A stretch of 64,000 bases of DNA from Aureimonas sp. Leaf427 (GCF_001425485.1 NZ_LMQW01000007.1:107907-171906); one strand, 5' to 3'. Counted from the first letter of the stretch, positions 40,192 through 50,511 are shown. Numbers and translations: made by a program. The notes: generated from the letters alone by a model not told the origin.

Positions 40192-40385
40192 CGGTGCCTC
40201 CTGTCCATCTTGATCCAGGCGGAGAACCCACGCTCCGTCTGGACATGTTCTAAACGGCTAGAAGGCGTATCGCACATGCGAAAGCAAGGGGTGTTGAGCC
40301 CCGGCGTCCATCAGCCGCTGATCCCAATCGATTCGCACGCCGGAAGCCTGCGCCTCCCGGCCCGGACGAGCCGTCCGGCGCCGGC

Positions 40386-40865
40386 TCAGGGCTGGCGGTC
40401 GGAGAAGCGGAGCACATAGCTCGCCCAATCGGCCGGCTCGGCGATTCGATCGTAGAGCTGGCGCCCGTTCTCGGGATTGCGCGGCGCGTGCAGCACGAGC
40501 TTCGACCAGCCGCGCGTGTCGGATTCGTCGGCCAGAAGATCGACCATCGCGCGGCCGATTCCCTTCCGGCGGTGCTGGTGGTGGACGAAGATGTGGTCGG
40601 CGAGGCCCGATCGCATGCCGGTCCAGGGATCGGGCAGGTCGTAAAAGATGAGGAAGCCGACGAGCATCCCGTCCAGCCGCGCGCCGAGGATTTCGGCGCT
40701 GCGATCCTGCAGAAGCTGCTCGGCATAGACCTTGTCGGGCGCGCCGGGCGCGCCGCGAAACACCGCCTGATTGTAGGCCGATAGCAGCGGCGCCAGATCG
40801 CGTGCATCGCGCAGTCGCAGCAGCGAGATGTCGATATCGGGATGCGGAAGCGGGTGGGGTTCCAT
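40386..40865 (-). CDS. GNAT N-acetyltransferase
   Basis: Acetyltransferase of 159 residues. HIFVHHQHRRKGIGRAMVD (about residues 93-111) is the acetyl-CoA loop (RxxGxG type), followed by a C-terminal strand region. ATG at 40865 chosen because the longer reading frame upstream is low-complexity and shadows leuC. Single gene between sdhC and leuC. Substrate unknown. Confidence 0.82.
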   Translation of the reverse strand: MEPHPLPHPDIDISLLRLRDARDLAPLLSAYNQAVFRGAPGAPDKVYAEQLLQDRSAEILGARLDGMLVGFLIFYDLPDPWTGMRSGLADHIFVHHQHRRKGIGRAMVDLLADESDTRGWSKLVLHAPRNPENGRQLYDRIAEPADWASYVLRFSDRQP

Positions 40866-40944
40866 GGCCGTGGTGTCGGATGGAACGCGCGCCCTGTCAA
40901 CGCCACCGCCGGGCCACGAAGACGTGAGCGGAGGCGGGGCGTAT

Positions 40945-40996
40945 CGAGACCCCGGTCTCGGTCGTCGCCGCCGCGCCGTCGGGCGGCGCGGCGGCG
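40945..40996 (-). terminator. Hairpins downstream of leuC
   Basis: Two adjacent stems: CGAGACC/GGTCTCG, then CGCCGCCGCGCCG / CGGCGCGGCGGCG (13 bp perfect, five-base loop). They start just after the leuC stop on the minus strand. No T-tract, so termination may be Rho-assisted. Confidence 0.5.
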
Positions 40997-41002
40997 GATG
41001 TC

Positions 41003-42421
41003 CTACTTCCAGTCGCGGATGTCGACGAAGCGGCCGGCGATGGCGGCGGCGGCCGCCATGGCGGGGGAGACGAGGTGGGTGCGGCCCTTGTGGCCCTGGC
41101 GGCCCTCGAAATTGCGGTTCGAGGTGGAGGCGCAGCGCTCGTAAGGCGAGAGCCTGTCCTCGTTCATGCCGAGGCACATGGAGCAGCCGGGCTCGCGCCA
41201 GTCGAAGCCGGCCTCGATGAAGATCCGGTCGAGACCTTCCGCTTCGGCTTCCGCCTTCACGAGGCCGGAGCCGGGCACGATCATGGCGGAGACGCTGGAG
41301 GCCACCTTCCGCCCCTCGACGATCTTGGCGGCGGCCCGGAGGTCCTCGATGCGCCCGTTCGTGCAAGAGCCGATGAAGACGCGGTCGATCGTGATGTCGG
41401 TCATCTTCGTGCCGGGGACGAGGCCCATATAGTCGAGGGCCCGCTTCTTGGAGGCGCGCTTGTTCTCGTCTTCGATCGCATCGGGGTCGGGAACGGTGCT
41501 GGCGACCGAGACGACGTCCTCGGGCGAGGAGCCCCAGGAGACGATCGGGGGCAGGTTCGCCGCGTCGAGGCGCACGATCTTGTCGAAATGGGCGCCCTCG
41601 TCGGTCTGGAGCGTGCGCCAATAAGCGACGGCCTTCTCCCAGTCCTCGCCCTTGGGCGCGCGCGGGCGGTCCTTCACATAGGCGAAGGTCGTCTCGTCGG
41701 CGGCGATCAGGCCGGCGCGCGCACCGCCTTCGATCGACATGTTGCAGATCGTCATGCGCCCTTCCATCGAAAGGGCGCGGATCGCCTCGCCGGCATATTC
41801 GATGACGTAGCCCGTGCCGCCCGCCGTGCCGATCTCGCCGATGATGGCGAGCACGATGTCCTTGGCGGTGACGCCCTGCCCAAGCGTGCCGTTCACCTCG
41901 ACCAGCATGTTCTTGGCCTTGGCCTGGATCAGCGTCTGGGTGGCGAGGACGTGCTCGACCTCGGACGTGCCGATGCCGTGCGCCAGCGCGCCGAAGGCGC
42001 CGTGCGTGGAGGTGTGGCTGTCGCCGCAGACGATCGTCGTGCCGGGCAGCGTAAAGCCCTGCTCGGGGCCGATGATGTGGACGATGCCCTGCCGGCGGTC
42101 GGCGGCGGAGTAGTAGTCGATGCCGAACTCGGCGACGTTCTTTTCCAGCGTCTCGACCTGGAGGCGGCTCTCGTCGTTGCGGATGCCGTTCACCCGGTCG
42201 GGCGAGGTCGGCACGTTGTGATCGACGACGGCGAGCGTGCGCTCGGGATGGCGCACCCGGCGCCCGGCGACGCGCAGGCCCTCGAAGGCCTGCGGGCTCG
42301 TCACCTCGTGGACGAGATGGCGGTCGATATAGAGGAGGGAGGAGCCGTCCTTCTCCTCGATCAGATGGTCGTCCCAGATCTTGTCGTAGACGGTGCGGGG
42401 TTTGGCGGTTTCGGCGGTCAT
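41003..42421 (-). CDS. leuC: 3-isopropylmalate dehydratase large subunit
   Basis: Aconitase-family enzyme of leucine synthesis, 472 residues. The [4Fe-4S] Cys lie in GSCTNGR (about residue 350) and CSMCLGMN (about 410); [20 protein letters not shown] near 133 is the family active-site motif. Its partner leuD is not in the window. A promoter and small ORF lie upstream. Confidence 0.97.
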   Translation of the reverse strand: MTAETAKPRTVYDKIWDDHLIEEKDGSSLLYIDRHLVHEVTSPQAFEGLRVAGRRVRHPERTLAVVDHNVPTSPDRVNGIRNDESRLQVETLEKNVAEFGIDYYSAADRRQGIVHIIGPEQGFTLPGTTIVCGDSHTSTHGAFGALAHGIGTSEVEHVLATQTLIQAKAKNMLVEVNGTLGQGVTAKDIVLAIIGEIGTAGGTGYVIEYAGEAIRALSMEGRMTICNMSIEGGARAGLIAADETTFAYVKDRPRAPKGEDWEKAVAYWRTLQTDEGAHFDKIVRLDAANLPPIVSWGSSPEDVVSVASTVPDPDAIEDENKRASKKRALDYMGLVPGTKMTDITIDRVFIGSCTNGRIEDLRAAAKIVEGRKVASSVSAMIVPGSGLVKAEAEAEGLDRIFIEAGFDWREPGCSMCLGMNEDRLSPYERCASTSNRNFEGRQGHKGRTHLVSPAMAAAAAIAGRFVDIRDWK

Positions 42422-42515
42422 GGAGGGATCGTCCCGGTATGGGCGATCGACCGGCCGCTGGTGCCGGGATCGCCTTGGCTATCTGGAAATGGGGGTCTCG
42501 AAGATCGGCATCGGC

Positions 42516-42644
42516 TCAGCCGAGGCGGCCGAGACCTGCGATCAGCCGGTAGAAGAAGCGCCAGGGCAGCCGCGTGCGATCGTCGATCGGCGTGAAGCCG
42601 AGCGTCGTCGGCAGGGATGCGGACGAGGTCGAGAGCGCTTGCAT
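42516..42644 (-). CDS. Possible small leaderless ORF ahead of leuC
   Basis: An ORF of 42 codons (MQALSTSSASLPTTLGFTPI, then a basic amphipathic end RLPWRFFYRLIAGLGRLG) lies 94 bases upstream of leuC. It has no Shine-Dalgarno site, but its ATG sits where the TSS of the promoter at 42651-42679 is expected, as in leaderless mRNAs. Seven Leu residues do not amount to an attenuation leader. It may equally be untranslated leader. Confidence 0.3.
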   Translation of the reverse strand: MQALSTSSASLPTTLGFTPIDDRTRLPWRFFYRLIAGLGRLG

Positions 42645-42650
42645 GGTTCT

Positions 42651-42679
42651 AAAATAGCAGCGGCCGGCCCTTCGCACAA
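42651..42679 (-). promoter_or_regulatory. Putative sigma-70 promoter for leuC
   Basis: On the minus strand TTGTGC and TATTTT are spaced by exactly 17 bases, about 235 bases upstream of leuC. The expected start site coincides with the ATG at 42644. Confidence 0.45.
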
Positions 42680-42733
42680 TGGAGGGGCCGGCCGGCGGGA
42701 GGGGCAGGCGGGACGCGGCGTGAAGGGGAGGGG

Positions 42734-43633
42734 TTATTCCTTCACGGCGCCGGTCATCGAGGACACGTAGTAGTCGACGAAGAAGGAATAGAGGATGACG
42801 ACGGGCAGGGAGCCGAGCAGCGCACCGGCCATGAGCGAGCCCCATTCGTAGACGTCGCCGCGCACCAGTTCGGTGAGGACGCCGACCGGGACGGTCTTGT
42901 TCTCCGAGGACTGGATGAAGGTCAGCGCGTAGATGAACTCGTTCCAGGCGAGCGTGAAGGCGAAGATGCCGGCCGAGATGAGGCCGGGCACGGCCAGCGG
43001 CAGGATGATCTTCGTCAGGATCTGCCAGCGCGTCGCGCCGTCGACGAGCGCGCTCTCCTCCAGCTCGTAGGGGATGGAGCGGAAGTAGCCCATCAGCAGC
43101 CAGGTGCAGAAGGGGATGAGGAAGGTCGGATAGGTCAGGATCAGCGCGAGCTTGGAATCGAAGATGCCGACGGTCTGGACGATATAGGCGAGGGGGATGA
43201 AGAGGATCGAGGGCGGCACGAGATAGGCGAGGAAGATCAGGAGCCCCGTCAGCCGCGCTCCGGTGAAGCGGATGCGCTCGATCGCATAGGCGGCGAAGAC
43301 CGAGGCGAAGAGCGCGATGACCGTGGAGCAGGTCGCCACGACCACCGTGTTCCAGAGCCAGCCGGGATAGGAGGTCTCGAAGAGCAGATACTTGACGTGG
43401 TCGAGCGTCGCGCCGACCACCCAGAACGGGCTGTTGGCGTCGTAGTTCGTCAGTTGGTTGTTCGGCTTCACCGCCGTGATGGCCATCCAGTAGAACGGGA
43501 AGAGCAGCACGAACATGAAGACCACCAGCGGCAGCCAGATCACGAGGAACCGGCGCAGCTTGGTGTCGTGGTGGGACATGCCGACGATGTCGTCGGTGAG
43601 CGTGCCGTGCTGATCGCTGCTTGTGAGGGTCAT
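42734..43633 (-). CDS. Carbohydrate ABC transporter permease (MalG type)
   Basis: Inner-membrane permease of 299 residues with six helices and the EAA motif region (YELEESALVDGATRWQILTK, near residue 205). The ATG at 43633 overlaps the stop of the EVE-like gene as ATGA. Last gene of the minus-strand carbohydrate operon; its partner is the MalF-type permease at 44136-45083, from which it is separated by the inserted gene. Confidence 0.9.
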   Translation of the reverse strand: MTLTSSDQHGTLTDDIVGMSHHDTKLRRFLVIWLPLVVFMFVLLFPFYWMAITAVKPNNQLTNYDANSPFWVVGATLDHVKYLLFETSYPGWLWNTVVVATCSTVIALFASVFAAYAIERIRFTGARLTGLLIFLAYLVPPSILFIPLAYIVQTVGIFDSKLALILTYPTFLIPFCTWLLMGYFRSIPYELEESALVDGATRWQILTKIILPLAVPGLISAGIFAFTLAWNEFIYALTFIQSSENKTVPVGVLTELVRGDVYEWGSLMAGALLGSLPVVILYSFFVDYYVSSMTGAVKE

Positions 43634-44136
43634 GACGTCAGCGCCTCTTCCGTATAGAGATGGGACCACATCGTTTTTGTATGCGCGATGATGCTCTCAT
43701 CATGTATCTCCTGGGCCGCCTTGCGATATGCGGTCCGAGATAGCTCAACCGGCAGATTACTATTGTCGATCTTCCAGGTTTCAACCTTGCGAACATTCAC
43801 AATATCAAACGCCCTTCCCAGGGCGCTGTTTCGGTAAAACCATTTTCCCCTTACTTCTGATAAATAAAACTGGCGATCGGCGTCCCGGGTCCAGACAAGA
43901 TCCCCCTTTTTCATATCGCGAATTGTTCGGATGCTCGAGTCCAGCGATGCGCTGTGAAACTTGGGATACTGGCTTTCGTAAGCCGCAAAATCGGATGTTG
44001 TTTTGAAGTCATCGCCAACCGCCCATCCGACTCCAATTAGGCTATTGGAAATGCAAAATTCGAAAATACAGTTGGCGTCATCCGTGTACTTGCCGCCAGT
44101 AGGGATCAAATGAACAAAATATACTGACTGTTTCAT
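43630..44136 (-). CDS. EVE/PUA-like domain protein inserted in ABC operon
   Basis: Protein of 168 residues starting MKQSVYFVHLIPTGGKY. SLIGVGWAVGDD (near 34), MKKGDLVWTRD (near 74), FYLSEVRGKWFY (near 90) and a closing VRKVETWKI follow the pattern of EVE-like (PUA-fold) sensor domains found in modified-DNA restriction and other defence proteins. It has no nuclease or ATPase part. The DNA is clearly poorer in G+C than its neighbours, with codons such as AAA, TTT and ATA. Its start shares one base with the upstream permease stop and its stop overlaps the downstream permease start (ATGA), so it is seamlessly embedded. Horizontal acquisition is inferred. Binding to modified nucleic acid is a family-based guess. 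Confidence 0.75.
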   Translation of the reverse strand: MKQSVYFVHLIPTGGKYTDDANCIFEFCISNSLIGVGWAVGDDFKTTSDFAAYESQYPKFHSASLDSSIRTIRDMKKGDLVWTRDADRQFYLSEVRGKWFYRNSALGRAFDIVNVRKVETWKIDNSNLPVELSRTAYRKAAQEIHDESIIAHTKTMWSHLYTEEALTS

Positions 44137-45083
44137 CAATCTGACCCTCCCTGCTGCCATTTGCGGCGTTGCAGACCGAAGAAGCTGAACAGGATGGCGG
44201 CGAGCAGGAAGGGGATCATGGCGACCGCGATGGCCGCGCCCTCGCCGAGCGCGCCGCCGCTGATGCCGCGCTGGAAGGAGAGCGTCGCCATGAGATGCGT
44301 GGCGTTGACCGGCCCGCCCTTTGTCAGGACGTAGATCAGCTGGAAGTCGGTGAAGGTGAAGAGCACCGAGAAGGTCATGACGACGGCGATGATCGGGGTC
44401 AGCAGCGGCAGGGTGATGTTGCGGAAGCGCTGCCAGGAGGTGGCGCCGTCGAGCGCGGCCGCTTCGTGCAGCGAGACCGGGATCGTCTGGAGGCCGGCGA
44501 GCAGCGAGATCGCGACGAAGGGAATGCCGCGCCAGACATTGGCCGCGATGACGGAGGCGCGCGCGTTCCAGGGATCGCCGAGGAAGTTGATCGGCGCGGA
44601 GATGAGGCCCCATTTCATGAGGACCCAGGAGATGATCGAGAACTGGCTGTCGTAGATCCACCAGAAGGCCAGCGCCGAGAGAACGGTCGGCACGACCCAG
44701 GGAAGCAGGATCACGGCGCGGAAGAAGCTCTTCATCGGCAGGTTCTCGTTCAGGATGATCGCGAGCCAGAGGCCGAGCGCGAACTTCAGGATCGAGGCGA
44801 TGAACGTGTAGAGGACGGTGTTGAAGACCGACATCCAGAAGACGCGGTCGCGCATCAGGAACTCGTAGTTCTCCAGCCCGATGAAGATGCCGGGCCGGCC
44901 GGTCGTGGTGTCGGTGAAACCGAGCCAGACGCCGAGGCCGAGCGGATAGGTGAGGAAGACCAGGAGAAACAGCGCCGCCGGCGCCATGAAGAGGAGGCCG
45001 AGCCCGTTCCGGCTCTGCGACAGCCGCTCGAAGGCGGAGACCCGCGGCGGCGGTGCGGAGCGTCTGATCGTGGTGGTGGACAT
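44136..45083 (-). CDS. Carbohydrate ABC transporter permease (MalF type)
   Basis: Inner-membrane permease of 315 residues with six helices and the EAA loop LHEAAALDGATSWQRFRNIT near residue 205. The ATG at 45083 (MSTTTIRRSAPP) has AGAGG five bases upstream, better than a GTG at 45107. Its stop shares a base with the ATG of the EVE-like gene. It forms the channel with the MalG-type permease of the same operon. Confidence 0.9.
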   Translation of the reverse strand: MSTTTIRRSAPPPRVSAFERLSQSRNGLGLLFMAPAALFLLVFLTYPLGLGVWLGFTDTTTGRPGIFIGLENYEFLMRDRVFWMSVFNTVLYTFIASILKFALGLWLAIILNENLPMKSFFRAVILLPWVVPTVLSALAFWWIYDSQFSIISWVLMKWGLISAPINFLGDPWNARASVIAANVWRGIPFVAISLLAGLQTIPVSLHEAAALDGATSWQRFRNITLPLLTPIIAVVMTFSVLFTFTDFQLIYVLTKGGPVNATHLMATLSFQRGISGGALGEGAAIAVAMIPFLLAAILFSFFGLQRRKWQQGGSD

Positions 45084-45140
45084 GGTGCCTCTCGCCCCTT
45101 CCGTCACGCCTGCCTTCTGGCGCCAGCGTCAAAGGTCTCG

Positions 45141-45260
45141 TTTCTTCTCCCCAAGGGGGAGAAGGTCCGGCAGGGGATGAGGGGGCGTGCCGCAAGCGTC
45201 GGCGCCCGGCAGCCCCTCATCCGGCCCTTCGGGCCACCTTCTCCCCGAAGGGGAGAAGAA
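45141..45260. repeat. Long palindromic intergenic repeat, family B, copy 2
   Basis: Left arm 45142-45190 (TTCTTCTCCCC..GGGGGAGAAGG..CAGGGGATGAGGGGGC) and right arm about 45210-45260 are inverted copies. It lies between the binding-protein gene and the MalF-type permease gene, inside the carbohydrate operon, and shares its arms with the copy at 36184. Confidence 0.75.
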
Positions 45261-45286
45261 TGGCGCCTGCCCGCCGACGGCTCGAC

Positions 45287-46600
45287 TTAAACCCGGTAAT
45301 ACCGGTTCGCGCGGCGCTCGGCATTGGCGATGGCGTCCTCCGGCGAGGATTGGCCGGTCACCGCTTCCGCGAACATGTCGACCAGAACGTAGTCGGCCAT
45401 GGCGCCGGCCGAGGCCGCGCCCAGCGGGCCGGCATAGCCGTTCGGGCGCAGCGTCGAGGAGGCGCGGGCATAGGCGGCGTGGATCGGGTTCGAGGTCCAG
45501 ACCGGGTTGTTCTCGAAGGCCTTCAGCGGCTGGCAGCAATAGGCGCTGGCGCCCTCGATCCAGGCGTTCATGTTCTCGGGCTGGTACATGAAGGCGAGAT
45601 AGGCCTTGGCCGCTTCGGGATATTTCGTGTGCGCGAAGACCGAGAGCGTGGACGCCTGATGCAGCTCGACCGACTGGCCGACGGGGCCGATCGGCAGGTT
45701 GACGGAGCGCATGTCGTCCATGATCTCCTTCATCGCCGGGTCCTTCTTGGCGGCGTAGTAGACCGAGACGCCGTTGGCGGTCAGCGAGACCTGCCCGGCC
45801 AGGAAGGCGCGGTTGTTGTTCACGTCCTGCCAGCTCTCGGTGCCGGGGATGAAGGTCTTGTAGAGCTCCATCGCGTAAGTGACGGCCGCCAGCGTCTCCG
45901 GGCTGTTGAGGACGACCTTGCCGCTCTCGTCCACCATCTGGCCGCCATGGCTCCAGAGCAGCCAATGGGCATAGTTGTTGCCGTCGCCGACCGCCTTGCC
46001 GTGCGGGAAGCCGGCGGGCGTGCCCTTGGCCTTCAGCGCCTTGCAGAGCTCCAGGAAGCCCGCGGTGTCCTTGGGAAATTCCTGGAAGCCGGCGGCCTTC
46101 ATGTGGCTGTCGCGATAGACGATCGCGTTGCCGATGGCGCAGACGGGCAGGGCGATGAACTTGTCGTCGCGCTTGGCATAGCCTTCGAGGCCCGGATACC
46201 AGCCGCCGTTCGCCGCGCCGATGGCGGTGCCGAGTTCGGTGAGGTCGACGAGCTTGTCCGGATATTGCTGCGGATCGTCGAACCAGCTCATGACCATGTC
46301 CGGTCCCGAGCCGACATTGGCGGCGACGGCGGCCTTCGGGCGCACGTCCTCCCAGCTTTCCTTGTCGATGCGGACCGAAACGCCCGTCGCATCCGTGAAC
46401 TTCTGCGTGTTGGCGAGCCAGGCGGCCTCTTCGGCGGGCACGAAGGGCACCCAGCGCAGGAGGCGGAGCGTCGCGCCCTCTTCGGGCTTGTAGGTCGGGA
46501 TCGCCGCTTGCGCGAAGGCCTGGCCGGTGAAGCGGCCGAGCGTCGCGCTGGCGATGAGGCCGGCGGAGCCGGCGAGCAGTGTTCTGCGGTCGATGGTCAT
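45287..46600 (-). CDS. Tat-exported carbohydrate-binding protein of ABC importer
   Basis: Extracellular binding protein of family 1 (SBP_bac_1), 437 residues. The N-terminus MTIDRRTLLAGSAGLIASAT has a twin-arginine motif followed by a hydrophobic stretch, so export in the folded state is predicted. AGGAG six bases before the ATG. GSGPDMVMSWFDDPQQYPDKL near 105 and GIGDGNNYAHWLLWSHGGQM-type context near 205 are typical. Followed by the permeases, preceded by the ATPase. An oligosaccharide or sugar derivative is the expected ligand. Confidence 0.88.
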   Translation of the reverse strand: MTIDRRTLLAGSAGLIASATLGRFTGQAFAQAAIPTYKPEEGATLRLLRWVPFVPAEEAAWLANTQKFTDATGVSVRIDKESWEDVRPKAAVAANVGSGPDMVMSWFDDPQQYPDKLVDLTELGTAIGAANGGWYPGLEGYAKRDDKFIALPVCAIGNAIVYRDSHMKAAGFQEFPKDTAGFLELCKALKAKGTPAGFPHGKAVGDGNNYAHWLLWSHGGQMVDESGKVVLNSPETLAAVTYAMELYKTFIPGTESWQDVNNNRAFLAGQVSLTANGVSVYYAAKKDPAMKEIMDDMRSVNLPIGPVGQSVELHQASTLSVFAHTKYPEAAKAYLAFMYQPENMNAWIEGASAYCCQPLKAFENNPVWTSNPIHAAYARASSTLRPNGYAGPLGAASAGAMADYVLVDMFAEAVTGQSSPEDAIANAERRANRYYRV

Positions 46601-46688
46601 GGCTGTCTCCTCCCAGAGATGGTCGATGATGATCCTGCGATGCGATCGCGGGCCGGGCCCTTCCCGAGGCTGCCGGCCGTTGAGACTC

Positions 46689-47753
<1,065 letters not shown>

Positions 47754-47868
47754 GCTGCACGTCCTCCCGATCGGGCGCCGGCTCTCCTGGCCGCGTCCCG
47801 CTCCCTGCTGTCCAAGTCCCGCGAAGGCGCTCCTCCCGGAGCGGTCTCCCTCGCGTCGTCCGCCGTCT

Positions 47869-48645
47869 TTATCCGCGCCCGACGAAGGGCATCTTGTTCG
47901 CCATGACCGTCATGGTCAAAACATTCGCGTCCAGCGGCAGGCCGGCCATGTAGACGACCGCGTCCGCGACGATCTTCGGATCGATGGTCGCCTCCGGCGC
48001 GATGGTCGAGCCGTCGGCCTGGAGAACGCCCTTCTGGATCGTGGTCGTCATCTCGCTGGCGGCATTGCCGATGTCGATCTGGCCGCAGGCGATGTCGAAG
48101 CGGCGCCCCTCGAGCGAGGTCGCCTTGGTGAGGCCGGAGACGCCGTGCTTCGTCGCCGCATAGGGCGCCGAGTTCGGGCGCGGCGTCGTCGCCGAGATCG
48201 AGCCGTTGTTGATGATGCGCCCACCCTGAGGCGACTGGCGCTTGAAGAGCTTCACGGCTTCCTTGGTGCAGAGGAAGACGCCGGTGAGGTTGGCCGCGAC
48301 GACCGTGTTCCACTCCGCCGCCGTCACCTCTTCGAGGGGCTTGGGCGGCGCGTTCACGCCGGCATTGTTGACGAGAAGATCGAGCCGCCCGAAGCGCTCG
48401 ATCACGCCTGCGAAGAGCGCCTCGACGGAGGCGTCGTCGCCGATGTCGGCTGATATCGCCGCGATGGTTCTGCCCGTCTCGGCGGAGAGCTCGGACGCGG
48501 TCGCCTCCAGCACCTCCCGTCGGCGCCCGGTGATCGCGACGGTCCAGCCGGCCACGGCCAGCGCGCGCGTCATGGCCTTGCCGATGCCCGTTCCGCCGCC
48601 GGTCACCACCGCCACCTTGGCCGCCGTCCCGCTTTCGTTCGCCAT
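47869..48645 (-). CDS. SDR family oxidoreductase (second of two)
   Basis: Short-chain dehydrogenase of 258 residues. NAD(P)-binding [11 protein letters not shown] near residue 18, NNAG near 97, catalytic Ser-Tyr-Lys in [11 protein letters not shown] and YAATKHG (about 150-170). The ATG at 48645 (MANESGTA) has GGAGCGG upstream. It acts in the sugar operon, probably oxidising an intermediate from the imported compound; the substrate is unknown. Confidence 0.87.
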   Translation of the reverse strand: MANESGTAAKVAVVTGGGTGIGKAMTRALAVAGWTVAITGRRREVLEATASELSAETGRTIAAISADIGDDASVEALFAGVIERFGRLDLLVNNAGVNAPPKPLEEVTAAEWNTVVAANLTGVFLCTKEAVKLFKRQSPQGGRIINNGSISATTPRPNSAPYAATKHGVSGLTKATSLEGRRFDIACGQIDIGNAASEMTTTIQKGVLQADGSTIAPEATIDPKIVADAVVYMAGLPLDANVLTMTVMANKMPFVGRG

Positions 48646-48755
48646 GATCCGCCGCTCCCTCTCCACCAGAGCATGATAATCAAGACTGACATATCAGCCT
48701 TTCGGATGAGCCGAGGCCGAGGCCTCCCCCTCGTCGCCGCGCAGCTCTTCCGCCG

Positions 48756-49493
48756 TCAGTAGGTCGCCCGGCCGCCCGAAATGTCGAAGACGGCCGAGGT
48801 CGTGAAGGAGCATTCCTCGCTGGCGAGCCAGGTGACGAGGCTCGTCACCTCGTCCACCGTGCCGAAGCGGCCCATCGGGATCTTGGAGAGCATGAAGTCG
48901 ATATGCGACTGCTGCATCTGATCGAAGATCGCCGTCTTCACCGCCGCCGGCGTCACGCAGTTCACGGTGATGCCGGTCTTGGCGAGTTCCTTGCCGAGCG
49001 ACTTGGTGAGCCCGATGACGGCCGCCTTGGAGGCGGAGTAGGCCGACGCGTTGGGGTTGCCCTCCTTGCCCGCCACCGACGCGATGTTGACGATGCGCCC
49101 GTAGGCGCCCGACACCATGAATGGCACCACCGCCTTGTTGCAGTGGAAGAGACCGTGGACGTTGACGTCGAAGACCTGCCGCCAGGCGTCGGGCGGATAG
49201 TCGGCGAGCGTCGTGTTCGGGCCGGTGATGCCGGCGCTGGCGACGAGGATGTCGATGCCGCCGAAGGCTTCCGCCACCGTCTTCGCGCCGGCTTCGACGG
49301 CCGGCCAGTCCGTGATGTCGAGCGGCACGGCCAGCCCGCCGACGGAGGCCGCCGCCTCCTCGGCCTTGGCCGCGTCGCGGTCGAAGATCGCGACCTTGGC
49401 GCCCTCCGCCGCGAGCCGGCGCGCGACCGTCAGGCCGATGCCGGAGGCGCCGCCCGTGACGATGGCGCGCCGGCCCTCGAAGCGGGCGGTCAT
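48756..49493 (-). CDS. SDR dehydrogenase, probable deoxy-ketoacid type
   Basis: Short-chain dehydrogenase of 245 residues: TGGASGIGLTVARRLAAEG near residue 11, IVNIASVAGKEGNPNASAYS and YSASKAAVIGLTKSL near 150. Its start overlaps the FAH-family gene stop by four bases (ATGA). The pairing of such an SDR with an FAH hydrolase is known in non-phosphorylated L-fucose and L-rhamnose breakdown (2-keto-3-deoxy-sugar acid dehydrogenase then diketo-acid hydrolase), so this role is likely but inferred. Confidence 0.86.
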   Translation of the reverse strand: MTARFEGRRAIVTGGASGIGLTVARRLAAEGAKVAIFDRDAAKAEEAAASVGGLAVPLDITDWPAVEAGAKTVAEAFGGIDILVASAGITGPNTTLADYPPDAWRQVFDVNVHGLFHCNKAVVPFMVSGAYGRIVNIASVAGKEGNPNASAYSASKAAVIGLTKSLGKELAKTGITVNCVTPAAVKTAIFDQMQQSHIDFMLSKIPMGRFGTVDEVTSLVTWLASEECSFTTSAVFDISGGRATY

Positions 49494-50347
49494 CCGTAGA
49501 CGCTCTCGTAGGAGACGACGCGCTGGCGCTGGGTGCCGAGCTTGTCGATGCCGAGTTCCACCACGTCGCCGGCCTTCAGGAATTCCTGGGGCTTCTTGCC
49601 CATGCCGACGCCGGGCGGCGTGCCCGTGGTGATGATGTCGCCGGGAACCAGCGTCATGAAGCGGCTGAGATAGGAGACGATGTGGGCGCAGGAGAAGATC
49701 ATCGTGTCGGTCGTACCGGTCTGCTTTCGCACGCCGTTCACGTCGAGCCACATGCCGAGCGACTTGGCCTCGTCCGCCTCGTCGGATGTGAGGACGTAGG
49801 GTCCGATCGGGCCGAACGTGTCGCAGCCCTTGCCCTTGTCCCAGGTGCCGCCGCGCTCGATCTGGAACTCGCGCTCGGAGACGTCGTGGATGAGGACGTA
49901 GCCCGCCACATGATCCAGCGCCTTGTCCTCGGAGACGTTGCGCACGGTCGAGCCGATAACGATGCCGAGTTCGACCTCCCAGTCGGTCTTCACCGAGCCC
50001 TTGGGGATCATCACATCGTCGTTCGGGCCCTGGATGCAGCTGACCGCCTTGGTGAAGACGACCGGCTCCGCCGGCACGGGCAGGTTCGATTCCGCGGCAT
50101 GGTCGGAGAAGTTCAGGCCGATCGCGATGAACTTGCTGACGTGGGAGACGGGGCAGCCGAGGCGCGTTCCCTCCGCGACGACCGGCAGCGAGGTCGCGTC
50201 GATGGCGGCGAGCTTGGCGAGGCCTTCCGGCGACAGCGCCTCGGGGCCGATGTCGGCGACGTGGCCCGAAAGGTCGCGGATGGTCCCGTCGGCGGCCATG
50301 AGGCCGGGCTTTTCCTGGCCGGCAGGCCCGTGACGTAGAAGCTTCAT
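49490..50347 (-). CDS. Fumarylacetoacetate hydrolase family protein
   Basis: Enzyme of 285 residues of the FAH family, cleaving C-C bonds of diketo acids with a divalent metal. Metal ligands lie in DWEVELGIVIG (near 122) and DVSEREFQIERGGTWDKGKG (near 155), with TGTPPGVGMGKKP near 245. First gene of the sugar operon, coupled to the SDR downstream. A diketo-deoxy-sugar acid hydrolase role (fucose or rhamnose type) is the best guess; ureidoglycolate or acylpyruvate activity cannot be excluded. Confidence 0.86.
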   Translation of the reverse strand: MKLLRHGPAGQEKPGLMAADGTIRDLSGHVADIGPEALSPEGLAKLAAIDATSLPVVAEGTRLGCPVSHVSKFIAIGLNFSDHAAESNLPVPAEPVVFTKAVSCIQGPNDDVMIPKGSVKTDWEVELGIVIGSTVRNVSEDKALDHVAGYVLIHDVSEREFQIERGGTWDKGKGCDTFGPIGPYVLTSDEADEAKSLGMWLDVNGVRKQTGTTDTMIFSCAHIVSYLSRFMTLVPGDIITTGTPPGVGMGKKPQEFLKAGDVVELGIDKLGTQRQRVVSYESVYG

Positions 50348-50402
50348 GGCGACGGTTCTCCCCTCGGGCGTCCGATGCGTTTCCTCTGGCTTATCCTAAT
50401 AT

Positions 50403-50425
50403 ACCAGATGGTCAAGACGTCTGGT
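50403..50425. promoter_or_regulatory. Putative operator of the sugar operon
   Basis: ACCAGA and TCTGGT form an inverted repeat around GTCAAGACG, 56 bases upstream of the FAH gene. GntR/FadR-type regulators bind similar TGGT/ACCA repeats. TTGACC on the minus strand, read across it, could be a -35 box. No regulator gene is adjacent. Confidence 0.4.
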
Positions 50426-50511
50426 CCGGTTTCCAAACCTCTTTGCCGCCGGATGGCGCCCGAGGCCCCGCTCTCGCCAGCGGCACCCCTTTCGTGCTAC
50501 GCGAAGCCTAC

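Noticed and set aside
42516..42644. Leucine attenuation leader ahead of leuC
   Set aside because: Leu codons are not clustered and no terminator/antiterminator pair is visible before leuC.
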